Both the position numbers and the translations under genes were made by a program. Below, piece after piece: positions 36,265 through 47,528 of a stretch of DNA of 64,000 nt. The DNA is taken from positions 23,349,667-23,413,666 of the forward strand of contig OX424568.1 of NCBI GenBank assembly GCA_949152475.1, read 5' to 3'. The notes beneath the pieces are model-generated. The model was not told the DNA's origin. It saw only the letters and a list, made by a program, of their open reading frames with translations, and did no database searches. The DNA comes from Terebella lapidaria. Lineage: Eukaryota; Annelida; Polychaeta; Terebellida; Terebellidae. Positions within the stretch are counted from its first letter, which is position 1; each line of letters starts with the position of its first letter.

Positions 36265-36665
36265 GCATTACTTCCGGTTGCTATTACGCCGACAGGATCA
36301 TATAGTACGAAGCAAAAACACAAACAGATAGTCCGACGTTTCTTCAATAATCCGAGGTTTATTAGGATGATTGATTTCGATGTACGATCACGGTCTCATT
36401 CACGGGTAATCCCAAATACAGTCCGATATCTTTACTAAGTCCAATGCAATATAATTTCTTCTAGTTTTCTTCAACAATTTCTCAACTCTCGTTGATGTCT
36501 GCTGTATCAAGTCTCAAACACATGACGGTCTCGAAGCACACATACAAGTCAAGTGCGGGAAAGCGCGGGGCCATGTGGTGAGCGTCTGTAAGTTTCCCGC
36601 GTCGTGGGGCGGAAGTTCTGCATGATTCGTTGAATGTGATGTCATGTCTGGGTAGGCGTGGTTAT
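36265..36665 (+). mobile_element. Diverged copy of the 18556-type element
   Basis: Blocks shared in order with 18655-19045: CTTCCGGTTGCTATTACGCC, TAGTCCGACGTTTCTTCAAT, GTCATGTCTGGGTAGGCGTG. The hairpin end itself is not recognisable, so this is a relic. Confidence 0.65.
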
Positions 36666-36978
36666 TTGTCTGACAATGTTGTGATTGGAGGGAATGTGAG
36701 ACACATCGGGACCAACAGCCGCATATCTCTGTAACTGAGGCTGTTGCAGAAGTGCATTTCATCACCACTCCCAGGGTAGCTCAGTCGGCCTGAGGAGAGG
36801 CCAGCCGACTCTTGCTTTGAACGTCTTTTGCCAGGTCGGTTCCTAACCAGAGTTCGCTTTTTGACCCACTTTTTGTTCAATGTACTCTTGTCTAAGTTTG
36901 TCCAAAACTGACGACTAGTGGCCAGGAACTCTGCACCTGATGATAGAGTCATGTACCGTAATTTGTCCATGATTCAAA

Positions 36979-37194
36979 TAGTCCGTCAGCTAGAGGGGGG
37001 GGGGGGGGGGTCACCGTGCACTAATATGCAATTCATATTAGCGATGTTAACACGAAAAAAACTGGGACTCACTTTCGTGTTAACATCGCTAATATTAATC
37101 TAGTGATGTTTCTGAAGAAAATGATACCACTCATGGAGGTTCATGGGGCGGTGCACGGTGACTCCCCCCCCCCCCCCCCCTAGCTGACGGACTA
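36979..37194. mobile_element. Foldback element with poly-G/poly-C arms
   Basis: The arms 36979-37021 and 37151-37194 are inverted repeats: TAGTCCGTCAGCTAG, a 16-18-nt G run, then TCACCGTGCAC, and the reverse on the right. An inner stem pairs ATTAGCGATGTTAACACGAA (about 37037) with TTCGTGTTAACATCGCTAAT (about 37073). A further palindrome, CTAATATGCAATTCATATTAG, sits at 37021-37041 (21 bp). No coding capacity. Confidence 0.9.
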
Positions 37195-38414
37195 AAAGCA
37201 TTAACCTGCCAGTGCATCGGCTATACCATCCGCGCTTGCGAAATGCATTACGGTTATTTTAACATTGATTATAATTATATGCGATTAGATATAGACGGGT
37301 TACTTTTGTGACTATCAGCGTTAAGCACCAGAACCAAAGGCTTGAGATGATAAGCACCTGGGACTCAACGGCAACTCAATCAAATACACACACACACACA
37401 TCATAAAATGTATATCACTTGTGCCAGATTATGATAATGCCATTTGTCTGAACAGATGGGTGTGTTCCTTTCTCTGCTGTGAAGACCAAGTTGCACTCTT
37501 TAGGAACTTACAGGTCTAAATCGTTTTATGCTTTTGATGCTAATTCCATAATATGTACAGTGAGAACGACTACATTTTACAAACTGTCTGCCCTGATGAC
37601 GCCAGTGTGTCTTCAGATGAAATATTTGGTCGGGCTTTGTTTCAATTCCAAAATGCTGTATCTTAGGTTTGCTATTGTCATCATCAAAATCTAGTTGTAT
37701 TGGCGGTAATAAGTTGATACTTACATTGAATCACATACTAGCCTTTGCAATCCTGAAAGTTACTCCCACAACTATTGCGACGTGGCCCACCTCAGTAGAG
37801 TTATCTCACTACCGTCAAACTCAATAATCTGTTGGCTTGTGATTGGGTACTGATGTACTTGTACAACTATCCTGTTGTGCTCGTTTTGGAGTCTACATTT
37901 TATCGTTATTTGTATATCTACTTATAAACTAATCAAACTTTATAATAAACAATCAAATAGCTTCATTTCACACATTGATGACGCCAGTGTGTCTTTAGAT
38001 TAAAAGGAATATTTGGTCGGGCTTTGTTTCTTTGTTTCTATATCTTTGTTTCTATATATAGAATCGTCCCTCGTGTTCAAATGCGTAGACATGTGCAGAG
38101 ATAAATCCTTCTCGCACTCAAAACAATGGCATATATCGTGTGTCGGTTGATTCACATAGCACGACATATGCAATATAGATAAATTGACGGCTCGGCCCAT
38201 TTGGCTACTGGAACTGTCTGCTGCAACCATGTTGCCGACCCTTCCTCTTGGCTCTTTGAACACCGATGTCAAGACAGTGTCGCGGATAAAAAAAAACAAC
38301 AACTAAAAACTGTTCTTTTCGTTGAAACATTTGAACACTAGTTTCTAAACTTATTGTATCTTATAGTATCTGATAGTCATCTAGTCATGCCAAATTTTAC
38401 CTATGTTTTTTTTT
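37195..38414. other. No gene; contains a ~50-bp direct repeat
   Basis: GATGACGCCAGTGTGTCTTC with ATATTTGGTCGGGCTTTGTT at 37595-37642 recurs at 37978-38029, 383 bp downstream. A minus-strand frame at 38000-38302 has a Cys/His cluster, but its spacing does not fit a zinc finger. Confidence 0.5.
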
Positions 38415-39532
38415 TTAGGTTACCGGACCTATGGTCCGATAACCTATTGCCGTGGCGTTGCGTCCGTCGTCCGTCCGTCCGTCGTCGTCGTCGTCGTCGT
38501 CGTCCATCCACATTTTCATCTTTGAAGTTTACGGTCCAATCTTTCTGAAAATTTGGGAAAAGATACCCTAAAATAATTTGAGAAGGGGGTATTTTTTAGT
38601 TTTTTGATTTTTTAATTTTTTTCAAAATGGCGGCCGTTTTCGTCGAAAAACGGTCAAATTTGAACTTTGGCGGGATTTTTCTCAAAAACTGTCTGATCAG
38701 ATTTGAGATTTTTGTTTGAAAAGATTCTTCTTATGTACCTCTGTGATGTGTATAAGTTTGGTTGCCCTTGAATCGCCGGTCTGCATATGGCGGCCATTTT
38801 GAATTTTTGACGGGTCGACAAAAAAAAAAATTCGGCCCAAATCGCATTACTATCCATTTTGGGTCATTTCTAGACCAGAAAATTTGTTTCACCCTTTGAA
38901 AAATATTTTGGACTTAGAAAATTTTCGCCACTTTTCTCCTTCATAATGGGAGCTGTCAGGACTGTACTCATAGAACGCTTGAAGATAGAGCTTACAAATG
39001 GGCACTTTCAAACGGGAAGTCATATATGGCGACTTGTGTGGTGACCTTGAATTTGACCTTCAATGACCTTGAAAGGTCAAAACAGCCATTTTGGGGTCAA
39101 AAAATGCGCAGATTTGCCTCTAAAGACGAAATGCTTGCAGATAGAGCTCATGTTTGCATTATGAACATATAGGAAGACATATATGGCACAACTAATGATG
39201 ACCTTGAACTTGATGTCAGATGACCTTGAGTGCCAAATGTCTGACTCGGAATGTGTAAATTGACCTGAGCAGCCTAAGCAATTCCACCCAGATATATCTT
39301 TGTATTATGAACATATAGAATATCAAATGCCGCACACATACATGTAATGGTGACATCGAAGTTCACACGGATGACCTTGATTGGTAAATCTCAAGGTCAT
39401 ATGTTCACACTGCGAACCTAGATTGGTAAATCTCAAGGTCTGTTACCTGCCAATGCTGCCATGGCCAAACCTGCCAATGCTGCCATGGCCAAACCAAAAT
39501 TGTCCAGTAACCTATCTTAGCCTTTGGGCTAA
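38415..39532 (-). mobile_element. TTAG/TACCGG-family element, both ends present (copy E)
   Basis: Hairpin end TTAGGTTACCGGACCTATGG then TCCGATAACC at 38415; GTCGTC tract; AAAATGGCGGCCGTTTTC; far end GTAACCTATCTTAGCC, then TTTGGGCTAA at 39532. It lacks the 128-bp satellite. The orientation is opposite to copies A-D. No coding capacity. Confidence 0.88.
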
Positions 39533-39647
39533 TTTTTATCATAATATATGTATTTTTCCTTTTACTTACATGTGCATATACATATTTTAGCTTAATCTTC
39601 TGTACAGCGCATAGAAATGTGTGTAATTTTGCGCTTTTACAACTGAA

Positions 39648-39657
39648 TAAATTATTA

Positions 39658-39697
<40 letters not shown>
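39648..39697. repeat. (TTA)n microsatellite
   Basis: About 16 TTA units, with one short interruption near its left edge. Confidence 0.95.
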
Positions 39698-39698
<1 letters not shown>

Positions 39699-40733
39699 GA
39701 TGAAACATGCTCCTTAAGTTTTGATTACCTAGCAATTAATATGATTCAACACACAACACAATCGATTGACAATAAATATCGATTGATATTAAATATCATT
39801 TTGTTCTATAATGATGGACATATGAATAAGTCAGACTGGGAATTCGATGAACAGATATGTTTGAAATGTTAAGCTCGACTTGTAATCATAATAGTATATT
39901 TTCCTAAAGTCATACACTCTAATAAAGCCTTATTTTTGCTGTAGACGTGTTTTGTAAATTGTATGTGGTATTAAACATTCCCTTGAGTTCCAAAGCATTC
40001 AATTGATAGGGTTGCACGTTTCTGCCTAACTTAAGTGATGGTCATGACACAACGTGATATTATCATCAAAGAATGAAATATATTTCCCACCAACTGGATT
40101 AAACCTTGGCATTTTTTCCATAGTCGTTTCAGATTCTGCAGAGACATGACTCTTTACTATCAGCAGGATTCTCCGTGGATTTGAAGTACAAAACTGAAGG
40201 AAAGATTCGAAAGGAAACTATTTCGGGGTTTACTGGCTAATTTTCCATCGATGAAAAAAATTCGGCCATAGTCATAATATGGGACAAATTCATGTTGGTA
40301 TATACTTGATATTGTTGACAAGACTATGTGTATAGATACAGTGTATGCGCCACTGCTATCACAAGAAGACTGTATAGCAGTCAATATTTCATACATAGTT
40401 TTCTCTATATTTAGCAGTGCTACTCTAAGGGAAAGCAATATTACGCCCAAACACACACACGAGATGAATGAGATAAGTCGTGATGTTGCATCTTCACGCA
40501 TCATTGTGTATTAATATTACATGAGTTTGACGGGACTCGAGGGCTAGCGAATGGTATTTTATCATGCGGATTGGATGCATACCCGAGATATCTCCAACGA
40601 GGCTATCGCTTGGTTGACCCTTTTAATATCCGCCGAATTGGTGTTCAAACAACTGACCGAACACAGGGTATAACAGAAGCACGCAGAAGATGTACTATCG
40701 ATTGTTTTATGATAACATGCACCTCATTAGGTG
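39698..40733. other. Upstream region of GRL1; no separate gene seen
   Basis: No recognisable exon. The block conserved upstream of GRL2 and GRL3 (AGATTTTGCC and AGCTAGGCACGGG) is not found here, so GRL1 has a different proximal promoter. A TATATAC word at 40753-40759 aligns with the TATA-rich words of the paralogs. Confidence 0.4.
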
Positions 40734-40796
40734 ATGAGCTTCGAGTATCATTATATACAATATACCAAACTGGCAACGTTTGCAAAGAACAGCATT

Positions 40797-43700
40797 ATGG
40801 ACATGACGGCTAGAAACACTGAAGAGTCTGAAGAGACAGGCATGGACTTGATGGACATTGAAAGTTGTCAGCGGAATAATACTGGCGAAAATGGCAGTAA
40901 TGTTGATCGACATATGTATCAAAGAAAGGAGCATAGAATGATGAACTATTATCGCGTGTCGCTCCACATATTTGGCTCGATGTTCACCGTCAACAACCGG
41001 AGATGCACCTCGTCCAAATTGTACCATAGTTTTGTCTCAACGCTGGTGTGGTTAAATTTCTTCCGCTGCTTTGCGATGTATCGGATGGGTGAAGGTTTTG
41101 GCTTGGAATTGATCTCTAAACTCACGATCCACGCCACCATATTCCTAGGATTGTCAAGCACGACGGCTGGTACACTTCTCAGTATAAACTACCCTAAAAT
41201 CACCAAAGCCTGGCAGAAATACGAGTCACAGTACAGTAACACACGTTATAAACCACCATGGAAGCAGAGATACCTCCGAGTGAAAATTACAATTATTGGA
41301 GAATGGATAACGTTGGCATTTGCTTCGGTCCTCTACTCATGTGGAATGTGGAATAGGAAGGTCAATTACATGATAAAACTATTCGTAGCGCCGTTGTTTG
41401 ATCTTTGCCAGACCACTTATGTGCCGTTTTGGTTGGAAATAGTGATATGCCTTTCTATGATAATGTTCAACGGAGCCATATTCCTCTTTCAATTAGGACA
41501 CCTGCTGTTAATGACGGCTCGTATCACCGACGAATTTATCGTTTTCAATGACGATTTCAAGCATTCTTTTGAAGAGGAAACAATGAAACAGCATCATGGG
41601 TTCTCAAGCCACATAGAGTACTGGCGCTGTAGACACCAGAAACTTTGCAGGCTCACTGAGCATTTGGACAAATGTTTTGGCTTCCACATTTTACTTATTT
41701 TTATTGCGATGATTCCGATTTGTGCCTTCAATGTTTACTCAGTGATCATCACCATGGGACGTTTTCACCAACTTGGCTCTTTCACGGAACTCGTATGTCT
41801 TAATGTCGCCTCTTTGGTCATGTGTGTGGGGATGTTGTTGTCTGTGATCATAGCTGGAACCAAGCTCAACTCACAGGTTTGTAGATATTACTACAACAAT
41901 AAAATGATTGTAAATTGCTTGAGCTCAAGTTCTGAAACTCATTACTACAAGCTTAGGTTACAGATCCAAAGATAACCTATTGGCAGGGTGTTGCGTCCAT
42001 CGTCGTCCACATTTTACCTTTCATTGATACTTCTTTTATGTAATTTCGTACAAAATACCCGACAAGGGCCATTGGCCTCAGAAGCAGAGCCAAATGTAAA
42101 AACATTCAAACGTAGAACTGAGATGATAAGCTGCATACCAGTGACCAGTGAAATTTCAGATTTGAATTCAAGTCATTTCTTCACTTGGGTTGCCCCCTAA
42201 GGCATTCATATTTTTCAGAAGTGAATGTCAGTTGATTAAACACTGGCCTTGATTGGCTAACCACAGGCATATATTCAGATTCGACATTAAATATATTTAG
42301 ATTGACGCTAATTGGCTTGTAAGCAGGATATTTCCCTGAACCATTTTCTGGAAGCCATCTCTGGTGGTTAAAAGGACATGCCCTCGGTCATTTCAGTAAT
42401 AAAGCACCATTGTTAAAAAAATACTGTGTCAACATCTTTTCCAGATTAGCAATGGCTAGGCGAATCAATAGAGTAACTTCAGCGGACTAATATTCACACA
42501 TTATTAGGACTACATTATACGCTCGCAGGGAACCCAGTTTCATTGGCGACCTTTGGTATAATTCCATATCGAAGGTGACGTGGTGGCGGACAGAACTCAA
42601 GGGTCCTCACGGTGTTATCACTAATGATCTGTTGCAGTAACCATCATTAGTTACGCAGGTGTCATATTTCTTCCATTGGTCCACTTGCCCTTGAAATTAA
42701 TCACAATTGAATTGTCTACACGAGCTTCAGATGGGGGTGTAAAAATGTGAACAAAGGACATTTTCGGAAAACATAACATTATAAAGATGATCTGCACTCA
42801 TCTTATAAATATTCAAGAGGGATGCATTTTTTAGTTTTTATTTCGTATTTTTTGTTCAAAATGTCATCGCTTTTGTTGAAAAATGCTCAGTTTTGGATTT
42901 TGATGGCCATTTTCTCGAAAACTATTCTGTCATTTGAGATTTTTGTTTAAAAATTTTTTTATATACCTTTGTGACGTGTATAAGTTTCGTTGCCCTTGAA
43001 TTGCCAATTTGCGTGTGGTAGCCATTCAGATTTTTCGATGGGCTGGCAAAATTATTTTTGGCTGAAATCAATCAATGTCTGTTTAAAACCATTCCATACC
43101 GAAAAGGAATATTTGTTTTTGCCATTGAAAACAAATTTTGAAACATTTCAATTGCGGTTCAACACTACACATTTCTCCAGTAACTTTCTCAGCCCTCGGG
43201 CTAATTTTTCTCAATCTCGAATGTATATTTTTTGTCATGTATCCTATATAGAACATATGTATTGTATTTTCAGTATCATTGAATATATAATGTATATGAG
43301 TATGAATGTTCTGATGATATTGTGCAACCTTTGTACAGGCCACAGCATGTAAGTTTTACCTGTACAGCTGGAACTTGTCACAACAAACATGGGACGTTGG
43401 TAAAAGTTTACAGGTAAAGTAGATATCCTGATGACATCCATTGTCAATTAATGCCTTGATGTACAGTTTTATATTGTCTACCTTTCTGCGTGTCTTGAAC
43501 AAAGTGTTCAAATTTGGTACTGAACCTCATTCACAATTTTCACATAAGTTATATTCGCAATTTACTGCTACAATAACCTTCCAGAAACTAGATTTCACTT
43601 TCAGTTTTTTGGTGTTATTCTTTAATCAAAATTGCATTTAGACAGGTAATGGTTCTAGCAACACATGAAGCATGTTTCGATAGTTATATCTATTGTGAAA

Positions 43701-44390
43701 TGTTGTTTCTGGGGACAAAGTAAGTGATGTGTTATGAATCAACACGAACGTGTTATGAACGTATTAACATTAAATCATATACGCGCATATGGATCTCGAA
43801 CTTGAAATCAAATGACATTGCATACTCACATTTGCTTCAATGTTATTGCGAGACAAATCCTTTGAATTTACAGCCTACATTTGTGATTTGGGGAAAAATA
43901 TTGGAAATCATGTTTTAAAATTCTCATGGAACATTTTATTTCATTGCAAATTACTTTATCGTAAACTCTATCTGAAAATGAATAAATGGGTCACTGGAAA
44001 CGAACTCATGGAAACAGTCCCATGGATCATTTTAACAATTTATATTCTTGGGAAAAGGACGGAATGGGCAACCTACGAGCTATGTTTTTTTCATGTTTCA
44101 GCTGCTGACGTTTTATAACAGAATACAGGAGGGGCACATAGGGTTGACTGCATGGAATATATTCTACATCGACAAACAGACTGCTAAAATGGTATAGATG
44201 TTCATGGCATTTGACTGAAATTGTAAGGGACATTCATATTATCAATGTATGAATGGATAATTTTTGTTTACAGGCGTTACTGATGATTGTTTCATACAGT
44301 GCGATTCTGCTCAAGTTTGGCCAGGACAGTTCAGCTGTACCATTTGACTGTCCTTCCTACAATAACACAGTCACACCAGAGATCGTTTAA
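40797..44390 (+). CDS. Gustatory-receptor-like 7-TM protein GRL1
   Basis: Four exons: 40797-41876, 43339-43413, 44102-44191 and 44274-44390. All introns are phase 0. The product is 453 aa. The N-terminus is acidic and soluble (about 60 aa), followed by TM segments near residues 76-96, 104-130, 163-185, 208-240, 296-320, 331-355 and 410-432. The last ends SYSAILLKFGQ, matching the TYxxxLLQF signature of the insect-type gustatory receptor superfamily. The three C-terminal phase-0 introns are also characteristic of that superfamily. Members are ligand-gated channels or developmental membrane proteins with the N-terminus inside the cell. I start at Met 40797. An in-frame ATG at 40734 would add 21 aa, while the position matching Met1 of the paralogs is CTG here. 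A transposon copy sits in intron 1. Confidence 0.85.
41953..43204 (-). mobile_element. TTAG/TACCGG-family element in GRL1 intron 1 (copy F)
   Basis: Decayed ends are clear: TTAGGTTACAGATCCAAAGA then TAACCTATTGGCAG at 41953, and CTCAGCCCTCGGGCTAA ending 43204. The interior matches copy E in patches (TTTTCTCGAAAACTATTCTG; GTTGCCCTTGAATTGCC). The same place in the GRL2 intron (about 48612) reads straight through, so it is an insertion specific to GRL1. Confidence 0.8.
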
Positions 44391-45456
44391 TTATTTGTGT
44401 CTGTATTTTCTGTATGTCAACCTCTCAACTTATTTCTATTCGCTATTGTGTTTGGGTGTATGCCTTCACTACTATTTCTCGATTAATCTCTATATTTCAC
44501 TCTTGATTAAAGCAGTTATTACTATTGCAAGGCAGAAGCTATACAATTTTTAATATAACTACATGTTCCATTATAGTTATATTAAAGTTATGCTAATGTT
44601 TCATTGCATTTCCAAAATTGAACTTGATCGACATGCGGGCCGTGAACCTCGTGAATAAATGATAATTATTCGCTTGTCTCATGATAATAGGACGGCCATG
44701 TTTCGGGGCGTGCATGAGTCGTCATATGTCCTCTATGATTAACTCATAACTTACCATTTCGCTGTTGCTGTTGTTGTTATTTGGATAATTGTTTATTATA
44801 TGTGCAAGGCTTCACTCCCTTTGTTAAATGGTGTAGTCGTGTTGATACATTACTCAATTTTGCATTTAACAACTTCTATGAATGAAATATGTATGCCATA
44901 ATCAAATGTTTGTTGTTACAATTCTTGAGCAAACATTGGTCTCTACATCTGTATGATACTAAATAAGATATTCTTGATGCATCGTCATAGCAGTGTTCAT
45001 TTGATGATATTTTGATCCGATAAATGTTCCAAGATTTACCCTTTTGGTTTATGTTTTGTTAATGTTTTTGTCTGGTAGCACAGTTCACATCTGATCTTCG
45101 CCAAACATACACATTTCTTGCCATACTTACATTTAGGTTATCATGTTCACATATTATAAAATTGAATCATTTTGTGATTGATAGTCGAAAAAGTACATAG
45201 ACTTCTGTAATATGAAGGATATCCCACATTGGTCATTATGACACAAACAGTTATCATAAATATAAGGTTGTCACAAGAGCTTGCACACGATTTTCCCAGC
45301 GCTTCCCAAACCTCTTCATTCGAAATGTTGAAGCCTGTTAATAAACAAGAATAACTCGAGAATGGGTTGATTGTAACATGTATAATACATACTCAACATA
45401 ACTTAATTTGTTTTTAAGAAACACTTAATTCGATTTCTAAAATCGTATTTGCCATT
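44391..45456. other. GRL1 3' flank, homologous to the flanks of GRL2 and GRL3
   Basis: From about 44640 the sequence aligns with 52825-53560, 54610-55480 and 62455-63340 (TAATTATTCGCTTGTCTCAT; GTTCATTTGATGATATTTTG; TTTTGTTAATGTTTTTGTCT). It is part of the duplicated block between the GRL gene and the minus-strand relic. No gene of its own: open frames in the other copies are interrupted here. Confidence 0.7.
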
Positions 45457-46590
45457 TCATTGCCGGGACATTGGAATGGAAGCCCAACTGCATTTTGTCC
45501 GAACTTGCCTGAACCCGAGCAATATGGGACTGTAGGATATTATTATGAGTAAGTCCTGAGTCAGAATTATTCACATCAATAGATTCATAATAGCCAACAA
45601 AAGTTGAACATGATAAAGTGTTATTCATTTAACATTCCAGGCTTGGATCTGCCCCATCACCTCTCAGTTAACATGTCCGAAATGGAACAACTGGCATTGA
45701 AGGATGTTTCTTGCACTGTTCCTCTGAACATCGTTTCTTCTAAATACATTCTAGGAGAACCTGTCAGTCACGTACCATTTTTGCACTGAACTTGTCGATG
45801 TAGAGAAGCCTCCGTCCCGTCAGTCCAATGTGACCTTCTCGGAGTCTGTTGTAGAGTGTCATCAGCTGCAGACACGTCACTGAACATGGTCAAATATTAA
45901 TATAAAAAAAAACTCTGGAAAAAAACCGTTTGGAATGAAGTCGATATACCCCTCTTTCAACTACAAATGCGAGCAACATACCAGTCTGCTGAGAGTGGTT
46001 CCATATGTACAGGATTGACTTGCACTTGGTTGCATGGAAAAATATATATCACTCACTAGCAACTTACTATATTCATCAAATCATTAATTATTTATCATGG
46101 CATCAATTGATAAATACATGGTCTGAAAGCAAACTTGGCTATTGAGACAGAGCCAATATTTTACCCACATGAATAACGAAACAAGTCCGTGCTAATCTTT
46201 TGATGGCAGCACGAGTCTGTCTGATTCGGTGTAAACCAACAAAGTATCTTGAGTGAAACGTAATACGGTTTGATTGTATTCCAGTAAACTGTTGGCAATT
46301 TACTCTTTCCACCACCAATATCTCACAGTTTCGCCTCAGTCGCTGCTCTCCATGGCAGCATTATACTCAAAACTCAAGGAGCAATATTTTGAATATCCGT
46401 GATGGTTTATATCGCTCTGTCTGTCCACATCACACACAGGGGAGAGTGTTCCTTGTGTTCTGTTGAAAAAAAGTCTCGGTTGTAAGCCTGCCTTGCATCT
46501 GTGATAAATTCGTTCATGCCTTGGCATAAAACCCCAATCGTAATTCAAGCGATGGAGCTGGCAAAGAACAATATAGTTGTATGTGGAATA
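45457..46590 (-). pseudogene. Minus-strand GRL relic A (exons 3 and 4 intact)
   Basis: Exon 3 is 45776-45865: 30 codons, CTGCAG acceptor and GTACGT donor, encoding LMTLYNRLREGHIGLT then LLYIDKFSAKM. It is the same length and phase as GRL exon 3. Exon 4 is 45457-45555: acceptor GACTCAG, DLLIIISYSPILLGFRQ, stop TGA at 45457. An exon-2 relic (ATKCKSILYIWNHSQQT, 45981-46033) has lost its AG acceptor. Possible exon-1 remnants (MNEFI, about 46490-46510) are weak. TM5-TM6 are absent. Hence a pseudogene of a divergent receptor, convergent with GRL1. Confidence 0.75.
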
Positions 46591-47461
46591 ACATCCTCCC
46601 AGTAGTCTCTTGCAAATATGAAGACCATATGCACTTTACAAGTATCTAGCTATGACAAGTAATCACCTAATGCTATCCCCGTAATATGTCCAAATGCTAA
46701 TGCTATTTTGTTGATTTGTGTTCCCTTGACGTTAACTCTATCCTCAGGCTCCAGGGTTCGGCTCCAGGCTCCAGAGTTGACATTATTTTCAAATGACCAT
46801 AACAATGTGTTTAATATATAATGTTTAACAGCAACTGGGATATGTATTATAATTAATGTTTACATATTGTACATATATTTCCCAATCTTCATCAAATTCT
46901 GACCTTCATGGTCAATGAAATAGTATATGTTGCCATTTTGACAAGTTCATACCCTTTTTAAGTACAGCTATCAATAACGCAGTATATGTACATTCCCTGA
47001 GTGTAATACGGAGGATATTCGCCAGTGAGGGATGCATACTAGAGTACATACAACCGCTTTTTTTTAGCTTTAGTTCTCCATGAGCAATCAGTCGGCTATT
47101 TTGCTCAGAACACACACACCTTAAATAATGAATGAAAAGAGTGCATGGGCTCGAGGGCATGGGCTCGAGGGACATCGATGTCTGGCAAATGTATAATATT
47201 ATGGAGATGTGAGGGACACATAGCAGGGATGTCTCTTCTGAGTCACTTGATGTCTCGTTTTCTCTCACCATGGCAGTTACATTTTCTTGGCAATTACGTC
47301 TCGAGCGCCCTTTGAAAACAGGATATGGAACTAACCCTGAGATATGAATATTGATTAATAACGTTGGATAGTACGCATGTCTTTATAAGATCGACAGGAA
47401 AGGGCTATAATCGAAGTCGGATATTGTATTCATCTCCCATTAAGAATGAATTATCAATACA
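46591..47461. other. Duplicated intergenic block; no gene
   Basis: It aligns with 57150-58138 upstream of GRL3. A 119-aa minus-strand frame (46912-47271) is matched there by sequence with an in-frame stop and mostly amino-acid-changing differences. It is therefore evolving as non-coding DNA. Confidence 0.6.
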
Positions 47462-47528
47462 GGGGCGCGACTTATTGTGTGTCAGAGATTTTGCCCAGCT
47501 AGGCACGGGAATATATACACTATATAAA
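47462..47528 (+). promoter_or_regulatory. Proximal promoter block and TATA-like box of GRL2
   Basis: GGGCGCGACTTATTGTGTGT, AGAGATTTTGCCCAGCTAGG and CACGGG are conserved before GRL3 (58139-58185). A TATATAAA word (47521-47528) ends on the A of the first ATG. A start site 25-30 bp downstream would place the 5' end just before the second in-frame ATG (47555). The promoter role is inferred. Confidence 0.45.

Noticed and set aside
38000..38302. Minus-strand 100-aa frame with Cys/His cluster as a zinc-finger gene
   Set aside because: The spacing between the second Cys and first His is about half that of a C2H2 finger, with no second finger or exon.
46912..47271. 119-aa minus-strand frame upstream of GRL2
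   Set aside because: The homologous block at about 57540-57720 has an in-frame stop and mostly replacement changes.
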